Shown: one piece after another, positions 43,061 to 51,460 of the stretch
Position numbering within the stretch: position 1 is the first letter of the stretch
Layout: every line of letters begins with the position of its first letter
Source: Paracoccaceae bacterium
Lineage (GTDB): Bacteria; Pseudomonadota; Alphaproteobacteria; Rhodobacterales; Rhodobacteraceae
DNA: 56,823 nucleotides
Direction: 5' to 3'
NCBI GenBank assembly: GCA_022448245.1
Contig: JAKVCO010000008.1
Location: forward strand, 160,545 to 217,367
Notes under the pieces: model-generated
What the model was told of the DNA's origin: nothing
The model's database searches: none
What the model saw: the letters and a program-made list of their open reading frames with translations, nothing else
Position numbers and translations under genes: made by a program

Positions 43061-43822
43061 CTACGCTTCGGGCGCAGACAAAAGTCGCGATCCACGCTCA
43101 TCGATCTCCTGCGCCGAGGCGACGAGCTTTAGCGCGCGCTCATAGCTGCGCTGGATCTCCATGGTCGCCAGCAGTTCCTCGACCGGATTGACGTTGCTGG
43201 CCTCGAGCATCCCCTGCTGCACGCGGGCAAGCTGGTTGGGCTCCGGCACCGTGCCGTCGGCAGCCCGGATATGGCCATCTTCGCCTTTCAGAAGCCGCAC
43301 GTCCTCTTCGGGAACCACAGTGGCCAGAACGCCAGCGGGCAGGCGCAATCCGTCCGCGGCACCGGCGGGCACAATGAAAATCTCCCCTATGTCGGTGATC
43401 TCGATCTGCTGGTATTCTGCGACCTGAATGGGCGCGAGATCGGGCCCCAAAATCGCCTCGCCCGCTGCATTTCGCAGCGTCCCTTCAGGCCCGCGCGTTA
43501 GATCCCCGCGCCTTGTGAGGGCGGGCTCGCCGCTCGCGGGCTCTACGTAAAGATAGCCCTCCCCCTTCACCGCGAGATCAAGCTCCTGGCCCGTATTAGT
43601 CATCATGCCCGGCGCGTCCGAGAACCCCGCCGGGCCGGTTTCGAGCTGGTAGGCCCGCGTGGTCAGCGTGTCCATCTGCTCGAGAAACCGCGCCGCGCCG
43701 TCGTTGGGTAGATCGCGTCGGTATCCCGGCACGTTCTGATTGGCGAGGTTCTGGGCGGCGTTCAACTGTTCATTGCGGGCCACGCTGATTGCATTGAGCG
43801 CCGTGTAGATCATGCGGTCCAT
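43061..43822 (-). CDS. flgF: FlgF, proximal rod protein
   Basis: 253 residues. MDRMIYTALNAISVARNEQLNAAQNLANQNVPGYRRDL is typical of FlgF, and the middle contains ELDLAVKGEGYLYVEPASGEPALTRRGDLTRGPEGTLRNAAG. The C-terminus (SNVNPVEELLATMEIQRSYERALKLVASAQEIDERGSRLL) confirms the family. It forms part of the proximal rod next to FlgG. Confidence 0.92.
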   Translation of the reverse strand: MDRMIYTALNAISVARNEQLNAAQNLANQNVPGYRRDLPNDGAARFLEQMDTLTTRAYQLETGPAGFSDAPGMMTNTGQELDLAVKGEGYLYVEPASGEPALTRRGDLTRGPEGTLRNAAGEAILGPDLAPIQVAEYQQIEITDIGEIFIVPAGAADGLRLPAGVLATVVPEEDVRLLKGEDGHIRAADGTVPEPNQLARVQQGMLEASNVNPVEELLATMEIQRSYERALKLVASAQEIDERGSRLLSAPEA

Positions 43823-43848
43823 GGCCGCCCCCTTTCACCGCGACCCTG

Positions 43849-45111
43849 TTAGGTGCGGATGTTGATGATGGTGTCGGTTATTGTGCCGTTCGTCTCGATC
43901 GCTTTCGCGGACGCCTGGTAGTTGCGCTGCGCGATGATGAGCTGGACGAGTTCTTGGGTCAGGTCGACATTCGATTGCTCCACCGCGCCCGCCTGAACCG
44001 CGCCAAAGCCGGTATCGAGGGGGGCACCGAGGCGCATTTCACCGGCATCGCGGGAGGCGAGGTAAGTCGCATCGCCAATCCGGTTCAGCGCCTGCAGGTT
44101 CGGGAAGGTGGCAAGGGCAATCTGCCCCACGGCGATAGACCGGTCCGCCCCAAAATTGGCGAATACCGTGCCATCATCGGTCACATCAACCGACGACAGA
44201 TTGATGGGGCTTTCGCCATCGTTCGAGATCGAGAGGACAGCAAAGCTATCGCGGCTGGTCTGCGACCCGCTCAAATCAAAGCTGTAGGAGGTCCCCGCGG
44301 CATCGGTGAAGGCCTGCGGGCCAGCAGCCCCCGTCTGCATGCCATTGCCGTCAAAGGTCAGCTCTTCGGCGCCCGCAGGTGGCGCAAGGACCTCTCCATC
44401 CCGGACGAACTGCAGAGAGTAGGAAATGCCCGGCGTAAGCGCGGAAGGCGCCTGTTCGAGGACGAAAAAGGCTTGCGCGGGAATCGCGTTGCCAAGGTCA
44501 TCTAGCATCGGAATTTCCGTGGAGAACGAAAAGGTCGCAGGGTCCATAGGATCGAAGGCCGCTGGGGGGACGGCCGCCTGGCTCCCCAGCCCGCCATTGT
44601 CGGTGAGCGAGATCTGAACGCCAAGATCTACGGTCGTCGTCGCCTCCGGCACGCCAACGCTCTGCGGGATCCGGAGCTTTTCGGTCTGCGAAGTGCTGAG
44701 CACCAAGCCATCCGGGCTTGTCGGGAAGACGTTCAGATAGTGTCCGGAGGCATTGACTACGAAGCCCTCCCCGTTCATCCCGAAGGCCCCTGCGCGAGTA
44801 AAGCCCATATCCGTTCCCTCATCGGGCCCGATCTCCGTCATGAAGAAGCCGGGCCCTAGGATCGCGAAATCGAAGCCATTGCCCGTCGCCAGAGTCGTTC
44901 CCTGAGTGAAGTCAAGCGCCATGCGGCTGATGTCGACGCCCGCGCCGATCTGGCGCGACGGCGCAAGCTGCGAATTGTTGAAGTAGATGTCGGAGAACTC
45001 CGCCCGGCTCTGATGGAAGCCGAAGGTCGACACGTTGGCGATGTTGTTGGACGTCACGGAGATGTCCTGCTGGGCGGCGTTCAGGCCCGAAAGGGCGGTG
45101 TAAAAGCTCAT
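43849..45111 (-). CDS. flgE: FlgE, hook protein
   Basis: 420 residues. MSFYTALSGLNAAQQDISVTSNNIANVSTFGFHQSRAEF is the FlgE start, and SNVDLTQELVQLIIAQRNYQASAKAIETNGTITDTIINI the end. A central beta region of about 200 residues is normal for the curved hook. It follows flgD by 33 bp and flgF follows. Confidence 0.95.
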   Translation of the reverse strand: MSFYTALSGLNAAQQDISVTSNNIANVSTFGFHQSRAEFSDIYFNNSQLAPSRQIGAGVDISRMALDFTQGTTLATGNGFDFAILGPGFFMTEIGPDEGTDMGFTRAGAFGMNGEGFVVNASGHYLNVFPTSPDGLVLSTSQTEKLRIPQSVGVPEATTTVDLGVQISLTDNGGLGSQAAVPPAAFDPMDPATFSFSTEIPMLDDLGNAIPAQAFFVLEQAPSALTPGISYSLQFVRDGEVLAPPAGAEELTFDGNGMQTGAAGPQAFTDAAGTSYSFDLSGSQTSRDSFAVLSISNDGESPINLSSVDVTDDGTVFANFGADRSIAVGQIALATFPNLQALNRIGDATYLASRDAGEMRLGAPLDTGFGAVQAGAVEQSNVDLTQELVQLIIAQRNYQASAKAIETNGTITDTIINIRT

Positions 45112-45144
45112 ATCGTTACTCTTTCGTTGGGGAGTTTCTGGGGG

Positions 45145-45807
45145 TCAGCGGATCGCCGCGACCTCAAGTTCACCGAGCATGCCATAATCTTCGATCTCGA
45201 AGATCAGGTCGCCCGCGTTCGTACCGCCAAGGGTGACCCCCTCGACGCGGGCGTAGACGTAGGTATCGACCTCAACATCTGCACCCGCCTGGACGTTGAT
45301 CCGGATCTCTTTGCGACCGGCGCTGAGCTCCAGTGGGACCTCATTCCAGGAGAACTCTAAGGAGCCCGCCGGGCGCGCGCCGAGATCCTGCACATGGAGC
45401 ACCTCGGAGGTCACAGGGTCGGTATAGGTGATGGTCACGCCACCCGAGGGCGCGCTCAGATTGGCGAAGCCGGCGAGCGTGCCACTCTCATCCGGGCGCA
45501 TCTTCGTGCCGGGAACGAGGACCGAGCGGCCCAGCATCGAGGACGCATCCGTCAGCTTGGAGGTGCCGCTGTCGCTTGCCATCGCTGCCAGCGTTTCGTT
45601 CATTTGATCGATGCCAGAGACCGTGGAGAATTGCGCTAACTGACCAAGGAAGGCGTCATTATCCATAGGCTCGAGCGGGTCCTGGTTTTGAAGCTGAGTT
45701 GTCATCAGAATCAGGAATTCATCTTGGCCCAGATCGGAGGAATTGGACGACGAGGTCTGCGTCGTATTGGACTGTGTCGGAGCGGCGAGCGTGGAAATCG
45801 TTGTCAT
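45145..45807 (-). CDS. flgD: FlgD, hook cap scaffold
   Basis: 220 residues. The conserved segment LGQDEFLILMTTQLQNQDPLEPMDNDAFLGQLAQFSTVSGI is the FlgD signature. The C-terminal Tudor/Fn3-like part (YTDPVTSEVLHVQDLGARPAGSLEFSWN) follows. It caps the growing hook and is removed later. It precedes flgE. Confidence 0.95.
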   Translation of the reverse strand: MTTISTLAAPTQSNTTQTSSSNSSDLGQDEFLILMTTQLQNQDPLEPMDNDAFLGQLAQFSTVSGIDQMNETLAAMASDSGTSKLTDASSMLGRSVLVPGTKMRPDESGTLAGFANLSAPSGGVTITYTDPVTSEVLHVQDLGARPAGSLEFSWNEVPLELSAGRKEIRINVQAGADVEVDTYVYARVEGVTLGGTNAGDLIFEIEDYGMLGELEVAAIR

Positions 45808-45818
45808 CGCAGTAGCCC

Positions 45819-46226
45819 TCAGCCCTGGCCCATCTTGACCGTGCGCGCCATGAGCGTGCGCATGGTAGAGACCGTTTCGAGAATGTTCTGATAATGGCGA
45901 TTGGTCTCCAGCATCTCGACCATCTCCTCCTCCGTGTTCACGGCGGCGGTGAAGACATACCCCTCCTCATTGGCCAGCGGGTGGTCGGGGCGGTACTGCC
46001 GGATCGGTTCGCGATCGAGCGTCACAACCTCCCGCGCGCGTGTCGTGGAACGGCCCACCTTGGCGTCGTAGACCGTCTCGAAGACCGGGCGCATCGGCTG
46101 GTAGGCAGTCTCCCGCGTCGGGCTTACTGAGGTTGCATTGGCGATGTTGGACGATATCGTGTTCAGCCGCACCACCTGCGCGGACAGGGCGTGGCGTGCC
46201 ACGTCGAAAACGGAGTTCAGTTCCAA
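45819..46226 (-). CDS. flgC: FlgC, proximal rod protein
   Basis: 135 residues. VFDVARHALSAQVVRLNTISSNIANATSVSPTRETAYQP is the FlgC N-terminus and VNTEEEMVEMLETNRHYQNILETVSTMRTLMARTVKMGQ the C-terminus. It lies 3 bp after flgB and 11 bp before flgD. Confidence 0.95.
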   Translation of the reverse strand: MELNSVFDVARHALSAQVVRLNTISSNIANATSVSPTRETAYQPMRPVFETVYDAKVGRSTTRAREVVTLDREPIRQYRPDHPLANEEGYVFTAAVNTEEEMVEMLETNRHYQNILETVSTMRTLMARTVKMGQG

Positions 46227-46229
46227 GGT

Positions 46230-46619
46230 CTAGTCCTCCCGCATGGCGCCCATGGCGCTAGAGATTCGTCGGTTCAGAAAGTTCAGGCTCATCTGGTAGC
46301 GCAACGAATTCTCCGCGAATTCCATCTGCTCCACCGAAAGATCGACAGTGTTGCCGTCCAATGAGGGCGTCACCGGTACCCGGTAGGCGGCCTGGGTGGG
46401 ATCGCCAGCGTCCGCGTGGGAAAAGTGGCGCGCGTCACTTGTCGCAAGCGCCCCCTGCCCGGTGCGCGCCGCAAACGTTGCGTCGAAGTCGAGGTCGCGC
46501 GCTTTGTAGCCCGGCGTCGCGGCATTCGCGATGTTGGAAGCGATCAGCTCGCCCCGTTGCTGACGTAGCGACAGCGCATGCGCGAAATGTCCGATCTGCT
46601 GGCGAAACATCCCCTCCAT
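46230..46619 (-). CDS. flgB: FlgB, proximal rod protein
   Basis: 129 residues. The ATG at 46619 has an excellent AAAGGAGG site; the longer upstream frame contains the promoter and is not coding. [39 protein letters not shown] is the FlgB signature. It opens the flgBCDEFGHIJKL block; its sigma-54 promoter is 64 bp upstream. Confidence 0.94.
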   Translation of the reverse strand: MEGMFRQQIGHFAHALSLRQQRGELIASNIANAATPGYKARDLDFDATFAARTGQGALATSDARHFSHADAGDPTQAAYRVPVTPSLDGNTVDLSVEQMEFAENSLRYQMSLNFLNRRISSAMGAMRED

Positions 46620-46655
46620 GGAAACCTCCTTTTTTGGCTTAGGCACCGGGCCGAT

Positions 46656-46670
46656 TGGCGCGATCCTTGC
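46656..46670 (+). promoter_or_regulatory. Possible sigma-54 promoter facing the flgB promoter
   Basis: TGGCGCGATCCTTGC on the plus strand; one change from the consensus at -24, identical in that to the site before sltF. Predicted start near 46682, 72 nt before the small gene at 46754. It lies in the flgB leader, pointing against it. Confidence 0.55.
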
Positions 46671-46682
46671 AGACATGGTGTT

Positions 46683-46697
46683 GCAGGTACCGTGCCA
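46683..46697 (-). promoter_or_regulatory. Sigma-54 promoter of the flgB operon
   Basis: TGGCACGGTACCTGC on the minus strand; perfect -24, C in place of T at the first -12 base. Predicted start near 46671, 52 nt before flgB. Confidence 0.8.
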
Positions 46698-46753
46698 AGC
46701 CATGTTCAGAGGTATCGCAAGTCCAGTCCAACTTAGTCGGCGAGGAGAAAATC

Positions 46754-47023
46754 TTGGATAAATTCACGATACGCGTGGGCCGCGCCAAGTTGGCCGCCGA
46801 CACGCGCAGGCGGGTGCGTAAAGGCCTCAAGAAACTGTCGGCCGCCAAGGCGGAGACGGTCTTGAAAGCGGTCTACGACAACCAGGACGACACGGCGCAG
46901 CGGGCAGCCGCGCTGGACCTGCGCCTCACGGTGCTCGCCGATAGGCTGCGGCAGGGATTGAGCTCCCGAAACGAGGGTATCGCGAAGCAGGAAGCCGCAG
47001 ACTCGGAAGCTGCGGACAACTAG
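46754..47023 (+). CDS. Small basic helical protein, unknown, probable flagellar gene
   Basis: 89 residues from a TTG start with GAGGAG 8 bp before it. The sequence begins [21 protein letters not shown] and is nearly all helix, basic in the first third ([11 protein letters not shown]) and acidic at the end ([12 protein letters not shown]). No Cys, no membrane helix, no family recognised. Its codon pattern is coding-like, and a sigma-54-like site lies 84 bp upstream. Its last 4 bp overlap the end of the convergent Sel1 gene. A chaperone or DNA-associated role are both possible. Confidence 0.55.
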   Translation: MDKFTIRVGRAKLAADTRRRVRKGLKKLSAAKAETVLKAVYDNQDDTAQRAAALDLRLTVLADRLRQGLSSRNEGIAKQEAADSEAADN

Positions 47024-47709
47024 CCGTCCGTCGCCATGGCTGGTGCGGGGCACGTCACCGGGCGGGCCGGGCTCGTCAGCCGGTCGCACCAGACTGTGAA
47101 CGCCTCGCCCGCGCGGGCCTCCATCGACAGTCGCCGAGCATCCGTCACCCCCGCGATAAGCCGGTCGCGCATGCGCCGCGCCTGCGAAACCTCGAAGGCG
47201 GCCGCGAGCATGAGCCAGACCCCGGCGTCGTCGAGGCGGGGCGGGGTACGGACCTCCGCCTCAAGGCGACCGAGTGCCAGAAACGCCTGAAACGCACCCG
47301 CCGCCGCGAGCGCCTCGAGGTCTTCCCTCAGACGGTCGGCGACGACATTGCGGGACCTCGCCGGCAACGCCTCGAGCAAGGCATCGCTCAACGATGCCGC
47401 CCGCCGATCCCCCATGAGGCGCGCGCGCCAGGCCCATCTCGTCGCCGCCAACCTATCCGACGGGACGCCCTCCCCCCGCGTGTAGAGGATGGCCAAGTTT
47501 ATCTGCGCCGCACTGTGCCCGTTCACCGCCAGATGTCGGAAAGAGTCGACAGCTTCCGCCGCCTCACCGCGGTGCAGATGATCCATCGCGGCCTTGAACG
47601 CGACCTCCTCCGCCGCGCGTTGATCCCACGCCGTCTCAGGTGGCATGGCGGATGCGGCCATTGCCAACGAAACAGCAAAGAGGAGCGTGAGAACGCTGAG
47701 AGCCCTCAT
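47020..47709 (-). CDS. Periplasmic Sel1-repeat protein, flagellar context
   Basis: 229 residues. A signal peptide (RALSVLTLLFAVSLAMAASA) is followed by a Sel1 repeat (AVNGHSAAQINLAILYTRGEGVPSDRLAATRWAWRARLMGD, with A-Q-x-N-L-G/A-x-x-Y-xxGxGV) and helical C-terminal repeats. Sel1-type solenoids usually hold protein partners in the periplasm. It overlaps the NHLP-like gene by 4 bp (ATGA) and is thus expected to be co-translated with it from the sigma-28 promoter at 48138-48164. Partner unknown. Confidence 0.7.
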   Translation of the reverse strand: MRALSVLTLLFAVSLAMAASAMPPETAWDQRAAEEVAFKAAMDHLHRGEAAEAVDSFRHLAVNGHSAAQINLAILYTRGEGVPSDRLAATRWAWRARLMGDRRAASLSDALLEALPARSRNVVADRLREDLEALAAAGAFQAFLALGRLEAEVRTPPRLDDAGVWLMLAAAFEVSQARRMRDRLIAGVTDARRLSMEARAGEAFTVWCDRLTSPARPVTCPAPAMATDG

Positions 47710-48074
47710 CTCCCCGCGACCATCACGAGCTGGAGATACATCAGCCGCCGGGGGCGAAACCCGCGCCCCACTTCGGACACCACGATACGCGGGCGTGCAC
47801 CCTCGCGGCCTTCAATGCGCAGTTCGACGGAACGCGGCAGCGTTACACCATACGCCTGCAACAGACGTTTCGGATCCCTTTGCAGCGCTTTCGAGAAACC
47901 GGCATCTATCCAGCTTCGCGCCAGTGCGCGGCCCAGGATTTCCGGCAAGTGGCGCTCCACTCGTTCAAGGTCTTCGAGGCAGGTCGGAGCGGCAACGAGA
48001 CCCCACGCGACCCCGTCTGCCGTGGCGCCACGCCCCTGTTCCCAGTCCTGCGATGATGTCATCTCGTCAAGCAT
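47706..48074 (-). CDS. Small protein with nitrile-hydratase-leader-like (NHLP) fold
   Basis: 122 residues. Residues about 48-88 (LGRALARSWIDAGFSKALQ, then RDPKRLLQAYGVTLPRSVEL) follow the pattern of NHLP leaders and nitrile hydratase alpha N-domains: xxRAWxDxxFxxxLxxDPxxxLxxxGxxLPxxVExR. The tail, about 30 residues, is basic with no Cys or Ser/Thr-rich core and no GG cleavage site, unlike peptide-natural-product precursors. No cyclodehydratase, LanM or peptidase-ABC gene is near. It sits directly upstream of the Sel1 gene and has a sigma-28-like promoter, which suggests a late flagellar role. The fold assignment is by pattern only. Confidence 0.55.
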   Translation of the reverse strand: MLDEMTSSQDWEQGRGATADGVAWGLVAAPTCLEDLERVERHLPEILGRALARSWIDAGFSKALQRDPKRLLQAYGVTLPRSVELRIEGREGARPRIVVSEVGRGFRPRRLMYLQLVMVAGR

Positions 48075-48137
48075 AGTGCACTCCCCGCGCCTTGCCCTGC
48101 CCGCCGGACGGGCAACTCTTGTTTCCCACTGGGATCT

Positions 48138-48164
48138 TTAACGACCCATCTGCGCCTCGGTTTA
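48138..48164 (-). promoter_or_regulatory. Sigma-28 promoter of the NHLP-like/Sel1 pair
   Basis: On the minus strand TAAA (48164-48161), 15 bp, GTCGTTAA (48145-48138), matching TAAA-N15-GCCGATAA at 10 of 12 positions. Predicted start near 48131, about 57 nt before the NHLP-like gene. Confidence 0.68.
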
Positions 48165-48169
48165 GCGGA

Positions 48170-48184
48170 TGGCACCGTTTTTGC
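48170..48184 (+). promoter_or_regulatory. Sigma-54 promoter of the FliL-like gene
   Basis: TGGCACCGTTTTTGC is a full match at -24 and -12. The -12 C at 48184 puts the start near 48196, one base before the ATG at 48197. It is back-to-back with the sigma-28 element. Confidence 0.82.
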
Positions 48185-48196
48185 TCCTCCTCTCGT

Positions 48197-48703
48197 ATGG
48201 ATAGTCCTCGCACAGCCAACCGCACCTTCTTCGCAGTCTTGCTCGTCCCCGCCATCGCGCTTCCCGCCCTTTTCGGCGTCGCGCTGCTTTTGGCCTCCGG
48301 CCCAAGTCGGCCCGATCCCGTGAATGAGGTCGTCGACCCCGCGGAGCTCGTCTACGAGACCATCAGCCGCGAGGTGGACATCCCGCTGCCCGGAGATCGC
48401 GGCCGTCTGCGCGTAGATCTGGTGGCCGTCTTCAATGATCAGGAGGAGGTACGTATCCGCCAAAAAGTCGGCCCGAACCTGATCCCGGTGACGCGCACCA
48501 TTACTGAGGACTCCCTTCGCCTTGTAGAGGATCTCGAGGCGCGTGGTCAGCTCTCCGACGACCTCCAAGCCTTGCGCCAGGCGTTGCCCGAAGTCTTGCG
48601 GGCCAGCATCAACAGTGAGCTGGAGCGAGAGGGGCTCGCCCCGGCAGTGCTGGAGATACTGATCTCAAAATGGGCCGTGGCCACCGGCGGTGCGCCTAAC
48701 TGA
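48197..48703 (+). CDS. fliL: FliL-like protein (divergent)
   Basis: 168 residues. One membrane helix (FFAVLLVPAIALPALFGVALLLASG) is followed by a periplasmic domain with a beta-strand pair (LRVDLVAVFNDQEEVRIRQKV) and a helical end (LSDDLQALRQALPEVLRASINSELEREGLAPAVLEILISKWAV), the layout of FliL: short cytoplasmic tail, TM, SPFH-like domain, and ...LRxxxxxxINxxL...V..v. Sequence similarity is weak. FliL stabilises active stators; in R. sphaeroides it interacts with MotB and FlgT. The start is chosen as the first ATG after the sigma-54 promoter. Confidence 0.55.
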   Translation: MDSPRTANRTFFAVLLVPAIALPALFGVALLLASGPSRPDPVNEVVDPAELVYETISREVDIPLPGDRGRLRVDLVAVFNDQEEVRIRQKVGPNLIPVTRTITEDSLRLVEDLEARGQLSDDLQALRQALPEVLRASINSELEREGLAPAVLEILISKWAVATGGAPN

Positions 48704-48723
48704 TCGTTCCCCCAACTGCGGCA

Positions 48724-48957
48724 TCAGCCCCGCGAGCCCTCAACATCCACGCGCCGCTCGCGAATGATCCGAAGGCCCAGTCCGACGACGGAGGTGGCGC
48801 ACAAGCCCGACCCGATCCAGATCGGGGACGGCATCAGCTGTGCTACCGCCACCGCCCATGTCGGCTGCAGATAGATCGCTGCGATCAGCCCCGAGCCGAC
48901 GACCATGAACGTTCGCAAGCGTCCACATGTCTCGCACGGTGCTGCTCTGCCGCCCAT
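48724..48957 (-). CDS. Small two-helix membrane protein, unknown
   Basis: 77 residues. MGGRAAPCETCGRLRTF carries one CxxC, then two membrane helices (MVVGSGLIAAIYL and PIWIGSGLCATSVVGLGL) and a basic tail. It follows the gene at 48962 by 4 bp and is third in the fliS unit. No family recognised. It may be a membrane partner of the flagellar export or motor, but there is no evidence beyond position. Confidence 0.5.
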   Translation of the reverse strand: MGGRAAPCETCGRLRTFMVVGSGLIAAIYLQPTWAVAVAQLMPSPIWIGSGLCATSVVGLGLRIIRERRVDVEGSRG

Positions 48958-48961
48958 CGGC

Positions 48962-49303
48962 CTACCCTACCGCCGCCGTCACACGCGTGTATCGAGCGCG
49001 CCGGGCATGGTCGCGCGCCGCATGCGCAGATTGGCCTCGCAGCACACTTACACGATCGCGCAAGCGGCTGGACGCAGCTCTCAGCGGGCGGACCCAATTT
49101 ATAGCGTCTTTGCCTGCCAACCCAGCAGGAGTGTCCCACACCTCAACCATCCCCCCGGCAAGCAGATGTTGGACGGACGCCGCGACACGCCTAACCTCTC
49201 GGAGGTCTCCCTGCGTTGCCGCTTGTTCAAGCTCTTCGATCAGGCTGGTCAGACGGCTCTCGCGCGCTCGCCCCTCCATCTCGGGAATAATGGTGTGCCT
49301 CAT
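48962..49303 (-). CDS. Helical small protein in the FliT position, unknown
   Basis: 113 residues, helical throughout, beginning MRHTIIPEMEGRARESRLTS. The start overlaps the fliS stop (ATGA), which is where fliT, a FliD/FlhDC chaperone, sits in many genomes. The sequence (LIEELEQAATQGDLREVRRV...) has heptad-like spacing and is rich in Arg and Ala at the C-terminus. I cannot confirm FliT from sequence. A chaperone for FliD or FlgK/L is the most likely alternative. Confidence 0.5.
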   Translation of the reverse strand: MRHTIIPEMEGRARESRLTSLIEELEQAATQGDLREVRRVAASVQHLLAGGMVEVWDTPAGLAGKDAINWVRPLRAASSRLRDRVSVLRGQSAHAARDHARRARYTRVTAAVG

Positions 49304-49689
49304 GCGAACTGCCGGGCCTGCGTTCCGATGCCCTCCCAGGCGTCGAATATCTCCGACATGGCGAAAACCGCTTCCGCCAACCGGGTGTCAGCCTCCCCCT
49401 TCCACGCTTTGCAGACTTGGTACCTGCAAAACTCGTAGAGCTGGAAGAGCTCCTGCGCGATGTTCTCGCCCTTGTCAAAGTCGAGGCTGGACTGGAGAAT
49501 AAAGATCGTCGTGAGCGCCCGATTGAGCACCTCGCTCTGATAGGGTCTGCCCTGCCGTTGCGCTGCCTCAAGCACCTCCAGCGAGCGGACCAACTGCCTG
49601 AGCGTCGCGGAGACGATTTCATGCGGGGTCGCGGCGCCAGTCACGACGGGACACGCGGTGCGGCGGTATGCCCCCTGAGCAAGGTTCAT
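49300..49689 (-). CDS. fliS: FliS, flagellin export chaperone
   Basis: 129 residues. The segments GAYRRTACPVVTGAATPHEIVSATLRQLVRSLEVLEAA and RALTTIFILQSSLDFDKGENIAQELFQLYEFCRYQVCKA match FliS (AYxxxxVxTxxPxxLxxxLYDxLLxxL and NLDxExGGEIAxNLxxLYxxM). It keeps flagellin unfolded in the cytoplasm until export. GGAGG stands before the ATG and a sigma-28 promoter further upstream. It heads a three-gene unit. Confidence 0.88.
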   Translation of the reverse strand: MNLAQGAYRRTACPVVTGAATPHEIVSATLRQLVRSLEVLEAAQRQGRPYQSEVLNRALTTIFILQSSLDFDKGENIAQELFQLYEFCRYQVCKAWKGEADTRLAEAVFAMSEIFDAWEGIGTQARQFA

Positions 49690-49719
49690 GTTAAATTTCC
49701 TCCGTTGCGTTCAAGCCAT

Positions 49720-49746
49720 TCAACGGCGGACGGGCCAGTCGTTTTA
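49720..49746 (-). promoter_or_regulatory. Sigma-28 promoter of fliS
   Basis: On the minus strand TAAA (49746-49743), 15 bp, GCCGTTGA (49727-49720); 10 of 12 match to TAAA-N15-GCCGATAA. Predicted start near 49713, 24 nt before fliS. Confidence 0.7.
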
Positions 49747-49778
49747 CCGTGCGGCCTCAAAAAAACACCCCCGGAAGA

Positions 49779-49847
49779 CGGCAGCACTGCGCAGAAAAAG
49801 TGTTCAATTTTAATTGGTAAGCGGAAGTTCCAGAAAGTCGGCAGCAC
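49779..49847. repeat. Two CGGCAGCAC repeats upstream of fleT
   Basis: CGGCAGCAC occurs at 49779-49787 and 49839-49847, 60 bp apart (about six helical turns), each after a GGAAG a short way upstream. They lie between divergent fliS and fleT in the 268-bp gap. An activator (for example FleQ) binding pair is possible. I found no well-spaced -24/-12 element before fleT. Confidence 0.35.
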
Positions 49848-49957
49848 GTAAGACTTCTTTAACCGATTCACTCCAAAACGGGTTGGTGATCCCGACGCGT
49901 GGCGTGATTGTGCGCACTCGCGCCCACGCGGATGACACGGAAGAAGGAGACAAGCCC

Positions 49958-51073
<1,116 letters not shown>

Positions 51074-51083
51074 GGAGAGTGCA

Positions 51084-51410
51084 ATGTCGATCACTGCCAC
51101 ACCTCCCCTAAGCTCCCCGCTCCAGCAGGTTCAGCGCACCGAGCCCGCGGCCATACAGCGGCCCATGGCGCGCGCATCTGAGGCCACGGAGGACACCTTC
51201 GGCAACCGCGTCTCGGAGGCGCTGCAAAGCGTGAACGACCAGCAGCAAAAAGCCGCCCAGGCCGCGCGAGACTTCAGCGCCGGGCGCACGGATGACCTCG
51301 TAGGCGTCATGGTCGAGCAGCAGCTTTCGTCGTTCGGTTTTGAGATGACGAAACAGGTGCGCAACCGCGCGCTGACGGCCTACCGCGATATCATGAACAT
51401 GCCGGTCTGA
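51084..51410 (+). CDS. fliE: FliE, MS-ring/rod junction
   Basis: 108 residues. The C-terminal half (FGNRVSEALQSVNDQQQKAAQAARDFSAGRTDDLVGVMVEQQLSSFGFEMTKQVRNRALTAYRDIMNMPV) is the FliE helix pair. It starts 10 bp after fleT and connects FliF to FlgB. The N-terminal 40 residues are Pro/Thr-rich and disordered. Confidence 0.92.
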   Translation: MSITATPPLSSPLQQVQRTEPAAIQRPMARASEATEDTFGNRVSEALQSVNDQQQKAAQAARDFSAGRTDDLVGVMVEQQLSSFGFEMTKQVRNRALTAYRDIMNMPV

Positions 51411-51460
51411 CCGGCCCCATGCCCTGATGCCCCGCGCGGCGTCAAGAAAGGCACTGCCAA

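Noticed and set aside
47706..48074. Peptide natural-product precursor (bacteriocin-like)
   Set aside because: No GG cleavage site, no Cys/Ser/Thr core, and no modifying enzyme or peptidase exporter nearby; only the leader-like fold remains.
49897..49912. Sigma-54-like site before fleT (TGGCGTGATTGTGC)
   Set aside because: GG-to-GC spacing is 9, not 10, and the -24 box is weak.
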